Virus record (IMG/VR): IMGVR_UViG_3300042197_000276
Location: 1 to 47,909 of that record
Length of the DNA: 47,909 bases
Source of the DNA: a virus
Reading direction: 5' to 3' (one strand)
Shown here: positions 29,184 through 37,721 of the stretch, in pieces
Numbering within the stretch: position 1 is the stretch's first letter
Layout: each line of letters opens with the position of its first letter
Translations under genes and position numbers: made by a program
Notes under the pieces: model-generated
Told to the model about the DNA's origin: nothing
Databases searched by the model: none
What the model saw: only the letters and a program-made list of their open reading frames with translations

Positions 29184-32100
29184 ATGGATACAACTATAAA
29201 GTATATCTTTATTAATAAGAATAATTATGCTACTTCAGATGCTACAAACGTAGCGATACAACCTGTAGAAGTAGCAGGTACTACTAGGAAAGCAATAGAT
29301 AGGTTCCGTAGAGTTATCGGAAATCATTGGTTCCAGAAGCCAAAGGCCACCTCAGATGGAGTTCAGTTTATCCACACTCCTAACCCACCCTCGTCCGATG
29401 CAGAATTTACATCTGCTACTTGGAATCTTACGGATGATCGCGAACAAACAATATTAAAATTTCAAAGAGACATTGAATTACCTTTCAAACTAAGACTGGG
29501 AAAAACATATAAATTTTATACTTCTAAGAGAATTCCTGCTTCAGTAAGAATAACTCCTGTCACACTTGTCGCAAAAACGGAATATTTTGGTCCATATCCA
29601 GAGTGTAAAAAGTGTTGGTATAGATATATTTTTGGAGAAGATTACGCCGATCACTCCAAAACATATGAAACAATTTTTGGGTTTGATACTCTAAGACTGC
29701 AAGAAATTGAATCTGGTTTTTTTGGGTCAAGGGGTCAAACCTACCATAGACTTCCAAAAACTCCCTTATATGCTTTGCTATTATCTGATGCTGGCTTACC
29801 TACTGCTGAAAGATTACAACAGCTTAGTGTTGAAGAGATAAAACTTCTAGGTTATAATCTTAAGAAAAAACTAGAAGGTCGTACAAAAGAATTATCACAA
29901 TTAAAAGTTATATTATTTGAGGATTATTATTTCGAATCTCAAATAGCAAAAGATGGAAATCTTTCTGAAGTTAGAGCAGGAACACAACAGGGCTTCCCTG
30001 TAGCAACACTTGATTCTGAATATAATTTCTACCCACCAGAATATGAAGAATACGTTGCGATCAATGATATAACTGAAACTAAATTGGCTAACGTTTATGC
30101 TCTTGCCGCAAATAAGGGTACTGTGCCAGTTGTCTTGAAACTAAGAAACGAGATTGAATGTATGGATAGAAAATTAAAGTTTTTTATTCAAAAATCTGAT
30201 ATAACAAATCTATTAGTTCCCGGTACAACACTACCGTTGGTGAATAGATTTTACCCATTTCAGGCAATAATGCCGTATTACACTAATATAAAATTTGATC
30301 TAGATAAAACAAAAGTCGTTAATTCTGTTATACAAGAACAAAGAATGGATGGTGCATTACTAAGACATATTTCTGAGATACCCCCACAGGATATCTCAAA
30401 TGATTATGTTAGTTTCAAAAAAGTTCAAGGATATTTTAACAAACGAGGCCGGAAATATAATATTTCTGTGACGGCTGAAGAGCCTTTTGATAATCTCAAC
30501 AGTTGGGATTATTATGAATGGATAATGAAATTTTATGATAACATACGAGATCTATCTTTTGAACAGTTACCAACAGGTACTGCCTTTGTTAGTCCCGTCG
30601 CGAATGAATCGGTTCAAAATGCGATAAAAACCAGTAATTATTATAATAAGAGGCTACGGTTAGTTGCATTGACTAATCATGTCAACCAGATAATTGATAC
30701 ATATACTAGAAATTATACGCAGTTGGTTTCCGGCGAAGCACCTTACAAAGAAATCGTTGCATATAAAATCTCTAAGTATGCGATCCAGCAGGCAACTACA
30801 AACTTTGTTTATGATACTACCGATCTTATTGAGAAAGGTCTAGACGATTTCAGAAGCGAACTTGGGACACCTATCCAAAATTACTGGTTCTTTAACTCTA
30901 CCGAAGAAGAAGTTGTTAATTATGTAGACTCTCAGATATTATCAAATAAAGACTATGTGTATATCGTCTATGCTTACCCACTTGTATTGGGTAACGAGTA
31001 TTTTTATTCAAATCTTGGAAGAATAAAACTAAAGAAACCAACACCCCCACCCCCACCTGATGCGCCCCCACGTCCACCACGTCCACCTCAAGATACACCA
31101 TGCGACGAATATGGCGAACTTCCACTTTTGACGATTAGCCCAACACAAAATGTTAGTTCTTTGTCTAGTGCTCCTAGCCCAGCACAGACTAGCAGTTCCG
31201 GACCTGTTGTTGTAAGTCCGACGCAAGGGACTCTTTCTACGACCAATGCAGCTTTGGCATATTATGACTTATTACTACTTGAATATTATAGATTATTAAC
31301 ACAGGGACTTCCATATCTAGAAGCACTAAAGCAGAGTTTACAAATAGTTGTTCCACAAATTACTTCAGCTCTAGCAACGTCGTGGGGCTGTGTTAATGGA
31401 ATTGTTACTTGTAAAGCTACTGTAAGTGATAAAGCGATTACTGAAGTATTAGAACCTAAATACGGTGATATCGCAAAGGCTTATAGCGAATCAATAAGAA
31501 TATCCGAGCAAATAACTAAAGTATTGTTTTATAGTTTAGATGGTACTTACATGGCTAAATTTGGACCTCAAACTGTAACAATGATTTTGGCATTAATTCG
31601 AACCTTCGCAGTGAAAGGGTATCTCGTATTCACCAATAAGTGTAACTGCCCAGAAGCGTTCTTGCCATCCGAACCTGTTGAACCGGTTGAACCAACACCG
31701 ATTATCACTGGCGAAGAAGATCCGTGTACTCTTATAATTCAAATGTCCAAGACAACCGACATTTTTGAGTTCCCAACTATAGCAGCCGGTGACATTGATC
31801 GACCACTTAATGATGCTTTGATGACAAAATTTGGGTTGAATAAAGACTTGAATAACTTGAACGAACAAGACGTAGAGGATGCAAGGGCAAAATTTGTTGA
31901 AACAATGGAACTACTTGCCCTCAAAACCGGAAACCCGAATCTAGACCCGAATACCGGGGAGATTGCAGTAACAATTGACAACTATTTCGATAATTTATCG
32001 TCGGAAGGAGAATTCAGTCTAGTAGACTTTATGTTATTTGTCGCGGCTGTAAGAATTCAGAGCAATTTTGGAACTAATAATGTAATAACCAAGAATATTC

Positions 32101-33284
32101 CAAGAGGAATTTTCGGCAATTCAGCTACTCTTGAATTGTTACTAAACGTGGGAGTTGATTACGGTACAGATGCTTTAGAAGCAGAAACTTCAATTACATA
32201 CGAAGAGATTGTATCAGAATGCCCAGATAGTATGGCATTAGAAGCAAGAGTTAATAGTTACATCGCAGATCAACAAGAAATCAAAGAAGGAGAATTTGAG
32301 ATTTCTTGTGATTGCATACCGGGTGATGTTATAGAGCAGAAATGTAAAATTACAATGTTGGCTACTGTTCTACCAAAACCTGTAATTTTCGAAGTTCCAT
32401 ACTTTATTGCTAGTGCAAAAGTAAATAACTCTCTGCCAATAGCACCAGATGTGCAATTCATACCATATAAAGATGTTTCTGATACAATTCTAATCAACCT
32501 CAATACAATGGAAGGACAGTATAGAACTAAATTTGTTCCAATATTGTCCAGTGATTACGACTACTATAACAATCTTAGAACTGCAAGATCATTGGATGAA
32601 AATGAATTACTAGAGTTTTCTAACGATGATGATATAAGATATTATGAATCATTTAGAATAGAATACCATCCTCGTGGCTTTGAAGACTTTGCTTCTTCGA
32701 CATATCGTAAGCACAAAACAAACAAGAGAACAAAGACAGATTATTTGCAATCGATTGTTTATGAAGAAATAGATGATAGGATTTATTCCAACTCAACTTC
32801 ATTTGATGAAGTTCTTCTACCAAATCAAAAATATTATTATCTGTTCCGTTCTGTTGATAAGGCTGGTAATATTTCCAATCCTTCAAGAATTTTCGAAGTT
32901 CAATTAGTAAGTGATTCGGGTGCTACTTATCCCGTAATAAGAACAGTTGAATTCATAACAACCGATATTATGGCTAATTCAAGAGATATGAAGAGATTTT
33001 TAATTCTTAATCCTACTTTTTCACACGTTAGCCCGCTTCTATTTGGCGAAAAGAAGATAACGGAAGGAGCAACCTCGGCTTTTGATGTACTTAAAGATTA
33101 TCAAGCAGACACTTCAATTGAGCACAGTTTGTGGGACAAGAGATTTAAAATTAGGGTGACTTCTCTAAAGAGTGGGCGTAAGTTAGATATTAACATTAAT
33201 CCCGTTATTAACATAATAGATGAAAGAACTACTTGCGATACTGGTCCTGCTCAACCAACTGGATTGACTTCCACTCGTACTTAA
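29184..33284 (+). CDS. large tail protein (1366 aa) with Pro-rich hinge and C-terminal FN3-like domain
   Basis: I start the gene at ATG 29184, one base after the previous stop, rather than at the TTG 57 bases upstream inside that gene; the protein then begins MDTTIKYIFINKNN. YPECKKC near residue 141 is a possible metal site. Residues about 619-640 are a polyproline hinge (KKPTPPPPPDAPPRPPRPP) that separates two halves, and a Ser/Thr linker follows. Residues about 1181-1243 (LLPNQKYYYLFRSVDKAGNI then SNPSRIFEVQL) have the pattern of a fibronectin type III domain, common in tail fibres and baseplate proteins. Several further Cys occur in the C-terminal half. A rod-like or adhesin-linked structural role is inferred. 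It has no recognised T4 homologue. Confidence 0.65.
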   Translation: MDTTIKYIFINKNNYATSDATNVAIQPVEVAGTTRKAIDRFRRVIGNHWFQKPKATSDGVQFIHTPNPPSSDAEFTSATWNLTDDREQTILKFQRDIELPFKLRLGKTYKFYTSKRIPASVRITPVTLVAKTEYFGPYPECKKCWYRYIFGEDYADHSKTYETIFGFDTLRLQEIESGFFGSRGQTYHRLPKTPLYALLLSDAGLPTAERLQQLSVEEIKLLGYNLKKKLEGRTKELSQLKVILFEDYYFESQIAKDGNLSEVRAGTQQGFPVATLDSEYNFYPPEYEEYVAINDITETKLANVYALAANKGTVPVVLKLRNEIECMDRKLKFFIQKSDITNLLVPGTTLPLVNRFYPFQAIMPYYTNIKFDLDKTKVVNSVIQEQRMDGALLRHISEIPPQDISNDYVSFKKVQGYFNKRGRKYNISVTAEEPFDNLNSWDYYEWIMKFYDNIRDLSFEQLPTGTAFVSPVANESVQNAIKTSNYYNKRLRLVALTNHVNQIIDTYTRNYTQLVSGEAPYKEIVAYKISKYAIQQATTNFVYDTTDLIEKGLDDFRSELGTPIQNYWFFNSTEEEVVNYVDSQILSNKDYVYIVYAYPLVLGNEYFYSNLGRIKLKKPTPPPPPDAPPRPPRPPQDTPCDEYGELPLLTISPTQNVSSLSSAPSPAQTSSSGPVVVSPTQGTLSTTNAALAYYDLLLLEYYRLLTQGLPYLEALKQSLQIVVPQITSALATSWGCVNGIVTCKATVSDKAITEVLEPKYGDIAKAYSESIRISEQITKVLFYSLDGTYMAKFGPQTVTMILALIRTFAVKGYLVFTNKCNCPEAFLPSEPVEPVEPTPIITGEEDPCTLIIQMSKTTDIFEFPTIAAGDIDRPLNDALMTKFGLNKDLNNLNEQDVEDARAKFVETMELLALKTGNPNLDPNTGEIAVTIDNYFDNLSSEGEFSLVDFMLFVAAVRIQSNFGTNNVITKNIPRGIFGNSATLELLLNVGVDYGTDALEAETSITYEEIVSECPDSMALEARVNSYIADQQEIKEGEFEISCDCIPGDVIEQKCKITMLATVLPKPVIFEVPYFIASAKVNNSLPIAPDVQFIPYKDVSDTILINLNTMEGQYRTKFVPILSSDYDYYNNLRTARSLDENELLEFSNDDDIRYYESFRIEYHPRGFEDFASSTYRKHKTNKRTKTDYLQSIVYEEIDDRIYSNSTSFDEVLLPNQKYYYLFRSVDKAGNISNPSRIFEVQLVSDSGATYPVIRTVEFITTDIMANSRDMKRFLILNPTFSHVSPLLFGEKKITEGATSAFDVLKDYQADTSIEHSLWDKRFKIRVTSLKSGRKLDININPVINIIDERTTCDTGPAQPTGLTSTRT

Positions 33285-33313
33285 GTGAAATAAGTAAAAA
33301 AGCATTTTGGTTA

Positions 33314-33322
33314 CTATTTATA
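33314..33322 (+). promoter_or_regulatory. intergenic CTATTTATA motif (copy 1)
   Basis: A 9-base element in the 72-base gap before the gene at 33357. A near copy, CTATTTTATA, follows at 33332-33341. The same 9-mer occurs in the gaps before 36613 and 43336. It could be a late-type promoter box, or its complement TATAAATAG could be read on the other strand. Confidence 0.4.
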
Positions 33323-33356
33323 AACAGAAAACTATTTTATAGTAAAGGATTTTAAG

Positions 33357-34262
33357 ATGGCATTTCTAGATAACTCCGGTGATATTATATTAGATGCAGT
33401 ATTAACAGACGTTGGACGTATGAGATTGGCTAGAGGTGATGGTAGCTTCCAGATCACTGCCTTTGCATTAGGAGATGATGAGATAGATTATTCACTTTTC
33501 AATTCCGCACACCCTAGTGGTTCTGCTTATTACGATCTATCAATTAAACAAACACCAATTCTAGAAGCCTTTACAAATAATACTTCATTCTTGAAATCAA
33601 AGTTAATCTCTGTGAACAGGAATGACCTATTTTATCTTCCGGTTATTAAATTGAATGAGCTAGGCAAGGGTAATGAAAAACACTCTAGCGGTGTGTTCTT
33701 GGTTACAAGCGATTTGACCACTTCGCAATTATCTCTGCAAACTGCTACCGGAATTCTAAATGGATATGCGCCACAAGACAACGCAGCATTCATTCGCTTA
33801 GATCAAGGAATCGATAACTCTGCCGTGGCTCCAACTGTCGATTTGCAGCCAACCTTGAGAGAAACGCAGTATTTACTGAAGATGCACAATGATTTGGGTT
33901 TTATTACTTCAGTCACAAATAATGGCTCAACTAGCCCCGCCTCAGTAAATTATATTGATGACGATGGAATAGCATCATATTTCTTGTCATTGACTAACAA
34001 TAGTAATTTTGTTAGACAGAATACTAATAATAAAGTAGCCGCCAGTACTCAAACTATCGCTGGTCCAAGAGGTACTATATTATCTTTCAAAATTGCTGCT
34101 AGTTTAAACTTAAGAGATTCGAACAGTTTATTCACAGAATTAGGTGGTACTACAACCGTTGAAGGAGTGTCGGTAAGATATATCGATACTTACATTGGAG
34201 TTGAAGGTCTTACCACGGGATACAAGGTTGAAATACCAATCAGATTTATTAAGAGTATCTGA
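33357..34262 (+). CDS. tail structural protein, paralogue of the protein at 25017
   Basis: A 301-residue protein. Its N terminus (FLDNSGDIILDAVLTDVGRM, then RLARGDGSFQITAFALGDDE) matches the module at the start of the 389-residue protein at 25017. The remainder is shorter and more beta-rich, with Asn/Ser/Thr-rich loops, and ends VEIPIRFIKSI. It follows the 1366-residue protein by 72 bases and is followed at once by a second paralogous pair, so 33357-36579 looks like a small set of duplicated tail components. The leader has AAGGATTTTAAG as the ribosome site. The function is unknown. Confidence 0.65.
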   Translation: MAFLDNSGDIILDAVLTDVGRMRLARGDGSFQITAFALGDDEIDYSLFNSAHPSGSAYYDLSIKQTPILEAFTNNTSFLKSKLISVNRNDLFYLPVIKLNELGKGNEKHSSGVFLVTSDLTTSQLSLQTATGILNGYAPQDNAAFIRLDQGIDNSAVAPTVDLQPTLRETQYLLKMHNDLGFITSVTNNGSTSPASVNYIDDDGIASYFLSLTNNSNFVRQNTNNKVAASTQTIAGPRGTILSFKIAASLNLRDSNSLFTELGGTTTVEGVSVRYIDTYIGVEGLTTGYKVEIPIRFIKSI

Positions 34263-34284
34263 AATAACTTTATAGGAACATAAC

Positions 34285-35400
34285 ATGGCAAGCGTATATA
34301 AATCATTCACCTCTAACGATACCGCAAATACTAGAACTTTATTACACGAAGCTATTCCTGTAACTGGATCTATAATTTCTGGTACCTATTCCGATAACAA
34401 CATCAAATCGTATGCTCATGGAATGTTCCAGTCAGTATACGATTACCCATATCTTTCGTCGTCAGCAAATCATATTTTTGATATAACCTTTGGCCAATCA
34501 GCACAATCTGGCTTGTATTCTTCAACAACAATACAACAAGCCAAAAAAGCTGCTGTATATAACCAAATGGCTCAAGTATTGACAGGTTTTGACGTAACCG
34601 GTACTGTGCGTAGATTTGACCAAGACGGTGATTTTACTACTGGAGGTAAAATTGATAATGCATTCTTTATCAATCTTTCTCGTTTACTGGTAAAAGATGA
34701 AATTAAAAAAGGCACCTTTTCCTTAGAGATTGGTGTTTCTGGTACCTACAACGCCCCTTCAGATTTTTCCAAGAGATTAATCATTACAGATTCTGGAGCA
34801 GCAAATACTTATCGTACCAATTCCCCAGCGGGAGAATATGGTATTTTGTACGCTTCTAGTTCTGGTACAACACAGGTCTTTGCGACCGCTTCACAGCAAG
34901 CTGGTGGTGCGTCTGCCCAGCCAGTTGGGTTACTATACTATCAAGCTGGTGTTGTTTTGCTAAATCCTCAATATCTGTTCTACTCTAACGCTGAAGGTGG
35001 TTTACTAACCGGTTCTTCTACTGTAGCCCCAACTGGATATGTTTCGGGTTCTGGTGGTTCTATTAATACGATTATAACAACACAAACTATTGAATCCGGT
35101 TCGGCCTTCTTAAGAAATAGAATTTATAATCTATCATTTAATAACACTACAGAACTAAACTCTACTGTTTATTTCTGCCGAGTTAACCACAATGAATTCA
35201 ATTATAGTTCAAATCCAACATACCTATCTAGCAGCCAAATCAGAGTTAAGTCTAAGCGAACAGACCCGCCAGTATCATATGTCACTTCGATTGGACTATA
35301 TTCTGCTGATAGAGAATTGCTTGCTGTCGCTAAGCTATCGGAACCTCTAAGAAAAGATCCTTCTAACGAATTGACATTAAGAGTTAGATTGGATTACTAA
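34285..35400 (+). CDS. tail structural protein, first of a tandem paralogous pair
   Basis: A 371-residue protein. It shares with its downstream neighbour KGTFSLEIGVSGTYN (neighbour KGSISLKYYISGT), a GLLYYQAGVVLL segment (neighbour GVVLYDEGFFVI), an FCRVNHNEFNYSSNPTYL segment (neighbour LCTAEAGQLDHSNNPTFL), and a nearly matching end (IGLYSADRELLAVAKLSEP against IGIYDENENLIAVAKLAKP). The fold is probably all beta. The leader carries TTATAGGA. A tail-fibre or head-neck-whisker role is possible but not shown. The ends of both proteins are at the same distance from the last shared block, which supports tandem duplication. Confidence 0.65.
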   Translation: MASVYKSFTSNDTANTRTLLHEAIPVTGSIISGTYSDNNIKSYAHGMFQSVYDYPYLSSSANHIFDITFGQSAQSGLYSSTTIQQAKKAAVYNQMAQVLTGFDVTGTVRRFDQDGDFTTGGKIDNAFFINLSRLLVKDEIKKGTFSLEIGVSGTYNAPSDFSKRLIITDSGAANTYRTNSPAGEYGILYASSSGTTQVFATASQQAGGASAQPVGLLYYQAGVVLLNPQYLFYSNAEGGLLTGSSTVAPTGYVSGSGGSINTIITTQTIESGSAFLRNRIYNLSFNNTTELNSTVYFCRVNHNEFNYSSNPTYLSSSQIRVKSKRTDPPVSYVTSIGLYSADRELLAVAKLSEPLRKDPSNELTLRVRLDY

Positions 35401-35412
35401 AAGGGGTATGAT

Positions 35413-36579
35413 GTGCCGTTATATAGTTTTAAAACAAATGACATATTTGTAAATCAAATAGAATCCGAAGTTCGGCAAGAGTTTTTTGTATATAACGGTA
35501 CTGTCTACTATGATAAGAAGAGACCTCAGTCTGGTTCTTTTACTGATTCTGTAGTTTCTACTACCGGTACGCTTTCACTATTCGAAAAAAACGTAGATCG
35601 TTCTGTAACTACTGGTTTTATTTATCCATATGTAGTAAAATCAAATTCTATGGTTGCTTTCCGCGACGTTAGCGACACTGAATTTGCTACAAGATATTCT
35701 TACGGACAAGCTATAACTGGAACTTATCCGTTAACATCTAGTCTGAAGAGGCAATTTCATTCGTCTAATTCAGATAGACCTAGAATTACTTCTTTGAAAA
35801 ATACTTTGAATTATTACAAGAATAAAAACCCATATTATGCATTTAGTAGTAGTATGCTAGGTGATAAAGCAACTTTACCTTTAAACTTAATTTCTGTTCC
35901 AAATATCTTCTATGGTTCCAAACTTACTAAAGGTTCGATTAGTCTAAAATATTATATCTCTGGTACTCTAATCGGAGAATTACAAGATATCTATAAAAAT
36001 GGCAGTTTGGTCCAAGTTGGTCCAAGTGGTTCATCTGGCTCTGGATCGGTAGCGGGTGTAGTGTTATACGACGAAGGCTTCTTTGTTATCACAGGTGCTT
36101 GGGATCTTACTAATCAACTATATGACTACCCTGATTCCATTGGTGTTGCCGACGAGCCAAAATGGATTTATTTTGGTACAGGTTTATTTGATGGAAATGT
36201 AAGTGGCGTCGAAGCTTCATCTAGCTATCAAATAAATTTTGATGGTACTAACTTTGTGCCAAATATCACAATGCTCTGTACTGCCGAAGCTGGCCAGCTA
36301 GATCATAGTAATAATCCAACATTCTTGGAACATGGTCAAGAATTTGATAGCATTGCAAGTTTTAGCACAATTGAATATAAAGAGAAAGAATTTGATATAA
36401 AAAATATCATTACTTCCTCATATGTGGAACAAACTGCTAGTTATGAAAAGCAAGTCTTTATTTCTAAAATCGGTATCTACGATGAGAATGAAAATCTAAT
36501 TGCAGTTGCTAAATTGGCAAAGCCAATCAAAAAAACAACTGATAGGGATTTCACTTTCAAACTTAAGATGGATTTGTAA
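35413..36579 (+). CDS. tail structural protein, second of a tandem paralogous pair
   Basis: A 388-residue protein read from GTG 35413, preceded by AAGGGG (35401-35406). Two ATGs nearby (35408, 35411) are out of frame. It is homologous along its length to the 371-residue protein just upstream. The C-terminal 40 residues and the CxxxxxxxDHSNNPTFL-type block are the best conserved parts, while the N-terminal third has diverged. Like its neighbour it is beta-rich with Ser/Gly/Thr loops. It ends the tail block; composition and gene type change after it. The specific role is unknown. Confidence 0.65.
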   Translation: MPLYSFKTNDIFVNQIESEVRQEFFVYNGTVYYDKKRPQSGSFTDSVVSTTGTLSLFEKNVDRSVTTGFIYPYVVKSNSMVAFRDVSDTEFATRYSYGQAITGTYPLTSSLKRQFHSSNSDRPRITSLKNTLNYYKNKNPYYAFSSSMLGDKATLPLNLISVPNIFYGSKLTKGSISLKYYISGTLIGELQDIYKNGSLVQVGPSGSSGSGSVAGVVLYDEGFFVITGAWDLTNQLYDYPDSIGVADEPKWIYFGTGLFDGNVSGVEASSSYQINFDGTNFVPNITMLCTAEAGQLDHSNNPTFLEHGQEFDSIASFSTIEYKEKEFDIKNIITSSYVEQTASYEKQVFISKIGIYDENENLIAVAKLAKPIKKTTDRDFTFKLKMDL

Positions 36580-36590
36580 TATCTAAAATA

Positions 36591-36599
36591 CTATTTATA
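36591..36599 (+). promoter_or_regulatory. intergenic CTATTTATA motif (copy 2)
   Basis: It lies 13 bases before the ATG at 36613, followed by AC and AGAGGG (36601-36606). The arrangement CTATTTATAC, one or two bases, then AGAGG is nearly the same as before the gene at 43336. The ribosome site lies so close that a transcription start in the usual place would cut it off, so an RNA-level role is as likely as a promoter. Confidence 0.4.
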
Positions 36600-36612
36600 C
36601 AGAGGGAAAAAA

Positions 36613-37191
36613 ATGTCTTCTATGAAATTAATTATGGAAAGTTGGAATAGGTATCTTATTAACGAAGATAATTCCGGCTTCACTCCTGAAGAATTGGCAG
36701 AATTAGAAGATGCCCATTCTGCAATGGTTGATGCATACGCCCCTCCAATGGACGAAGGCATCAGTGATTTTGCTAGAGGTGTAGGAAAGAAACTTGGCCG
36801 CGCAGCCATGATAGGCGGACTTGCCCTCGGTGCTCTTGGGGGAACTCCAGCCAAAGCAGCAGGACCAACAGATACCACAACTACAACTCAAGTTGCGAAA
36901 GCGGAAGTCTCTCCAAAGTCTTTATTGGGTGCATTACAACATTACATAAACTCTAAACCAGACTTGAAATCTAAAGTGAATGCCGAAGAAGCTACAATGG
37001 CTTTACAGGTCAAATTAGCAAAAATGAGAGATGGTAAGCCAACTGAAGGTTTTACACAAGCCGAGCAGGGTTTCGTTGATACACTTGCTAAAATAGTTCA
37101 AAGCCACCCAGAAATGGCTGGTCAATTTGCTAGCCTTGGAATGGTGCAAATTGACTATGTTGATGTAAACCCCGTGCGGGGTGGCAACTGA
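36613..37191 (+). CDS. putative internal head protein with capsid-targeting-like N terminus
   Basis: A 192-residue protein. Residues 4-18 read MKLIMESWNRYLINE. This matches position for position the N terminus of the protein at 39533 (MKLILERWDRYRLDE) and ends in an I/L-x-E site of the kind cut by T4 prohead protease gp21. Residues 60-85 (GRAAMIGGLALGALG, then AKAAG) form a hydrophobic, signal-like segment. A Thr-rich linker and a soluble helical C-terminal domain (about 105-180) follow. T4 internal proteins start with similar cleavable peptides (MKTYQEFI.EA). A head-internal or prohead-processed role is therefore inferred. The last codons form a GC-rich hairpin that overlaps the start of the resolvase gene. 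Confidence 0.6.
   Translation: MSSMKLIMESWNRYLINEDNSGFTPEELAELEDAHSAMVDAYAPPMDEGISDFARGVGKKLGRAAMIGGLALGALGGTPAKAAGPTDTTTTTQVAKAEVSPKSLLGALQHYINSKPDLKSKVNAEEATMALQVKLAKMRDGKPTEGFTQAEQGFVDTLAKIVQSHPEMAGQFASLGMVQIDYVDVNPVRGGN
37169..37182 (+). promoter_or_regulatory. stem-loop over the resolvase ribosome-binding region
   Basis: ACCCC (37169-37173) pairs exactly with GGGGT (37178-37182) across a GTGC loop; the GC pair inside the loop can extend the stem to six. The paired GGGG (followed by TGG) is the only Shine-Dalgarno-like run before the resolvase. Ribosomes finishing the upstream gene at 37189-37191 would melt the hairpin, so the two genes may be translationally coupled. A terminator is unlikely because no T run follows. 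Confidence 0.5.
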
Positions 37192-37721
37192 TTCTTGGAT
37201 TAGACATTTCGACAAGTATTACAGGCTTCACGGTTATAGACGACAAAGGCTCCATAATCGTCAATGATGCTTGGGACTTCAGGAATAAGAATAAGTTTGA
37301 CTGTATCTTTGATAAGGCTTCGCATGTAAAAAAGCAGATCATTGAGCTTTCAAAAAAATACAACATCAAAAAGGTCTACATTGAAAAGTCGTTGCAATCA
37401 TTTAGCACAGGCTTTTCATCTGCCAAAACTTTGTCAACGCTATCGTCCTTCAATGGTACGGTAAGCTGGATTTGTTTTGAAGTATTTGGCCATAAACCTG
37501 AATACATCGCTGCTACCTCTGCCCGTAAGATCTGTGGTATAAAGATAGAAAAGGGCGTCAAAGCTAAAGAAGTCGTGCTAAAGCACTTGGTTGACAATGA
37601 ACCTTCGTTCGTGTTATCCTTAACCAGAACGGGTTCCGTCAAGCCTGAATCATACGATAAGGCTGACTCGATCATCATTGCAAAGGCAGGCTTTTTATGC
37701 GAACAAAACAACAAATCCTAA
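37188..37721 (+). CDS. RuvC-like Holliday junction resolvase, non-canonical start
   Basis: An open frame of about 177 residues with the RuvC/RNase H-like signature. ILGLDISTSITGFTVID supplies the first acidic residue, KVYIEKSLQSFSTG the second, AATSARKICGI the helix after strand 4, and SYDKADSIIIAKAG the C-terminal acids. The enzyme cuts branched DNA, a role filled in T4 by unrelated gp49. There is no ATG, GTG or TTG in frame between the stop at 37161-37163 and the LDIS motif. The first usual start is a TTG at 37392, which would remove the catalytic Asp. CTG 37188 or ATT 37191 is therefore the probable start. The gene overlaps the primase by 25 bases. Confidence 0.75.
   Translation: MILGLDISTSITGFTVIDDKGSIIVNDAWDFRNKNKFDCIFDKASHVKKQIIELSKKYNIKKVYIEKSLQSFSTGFSSAKTLSTLSSFNGTVSWICFEVFGHKPEYIAATSARKICGIKIEKGVKAKEVVLKHLVDNEPSFVLSLTRTGSVKPESYDKADSIIIAKAGFLCEQNNKS

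Noticed and set aside
37161-37200. Programmed frameshift that would fuse the upstream protein to the resolvase
   Set aside because: No slippery heptamer is present before the stop at 37189, and the upstream protein ends in a natural way; a non-AUG start is simpler.
37169-37200. Rho-independent terminator after the gene at 36613
   Set aside because: The stem is GC-rich but no T run follows, and coding continues in the resolvase.
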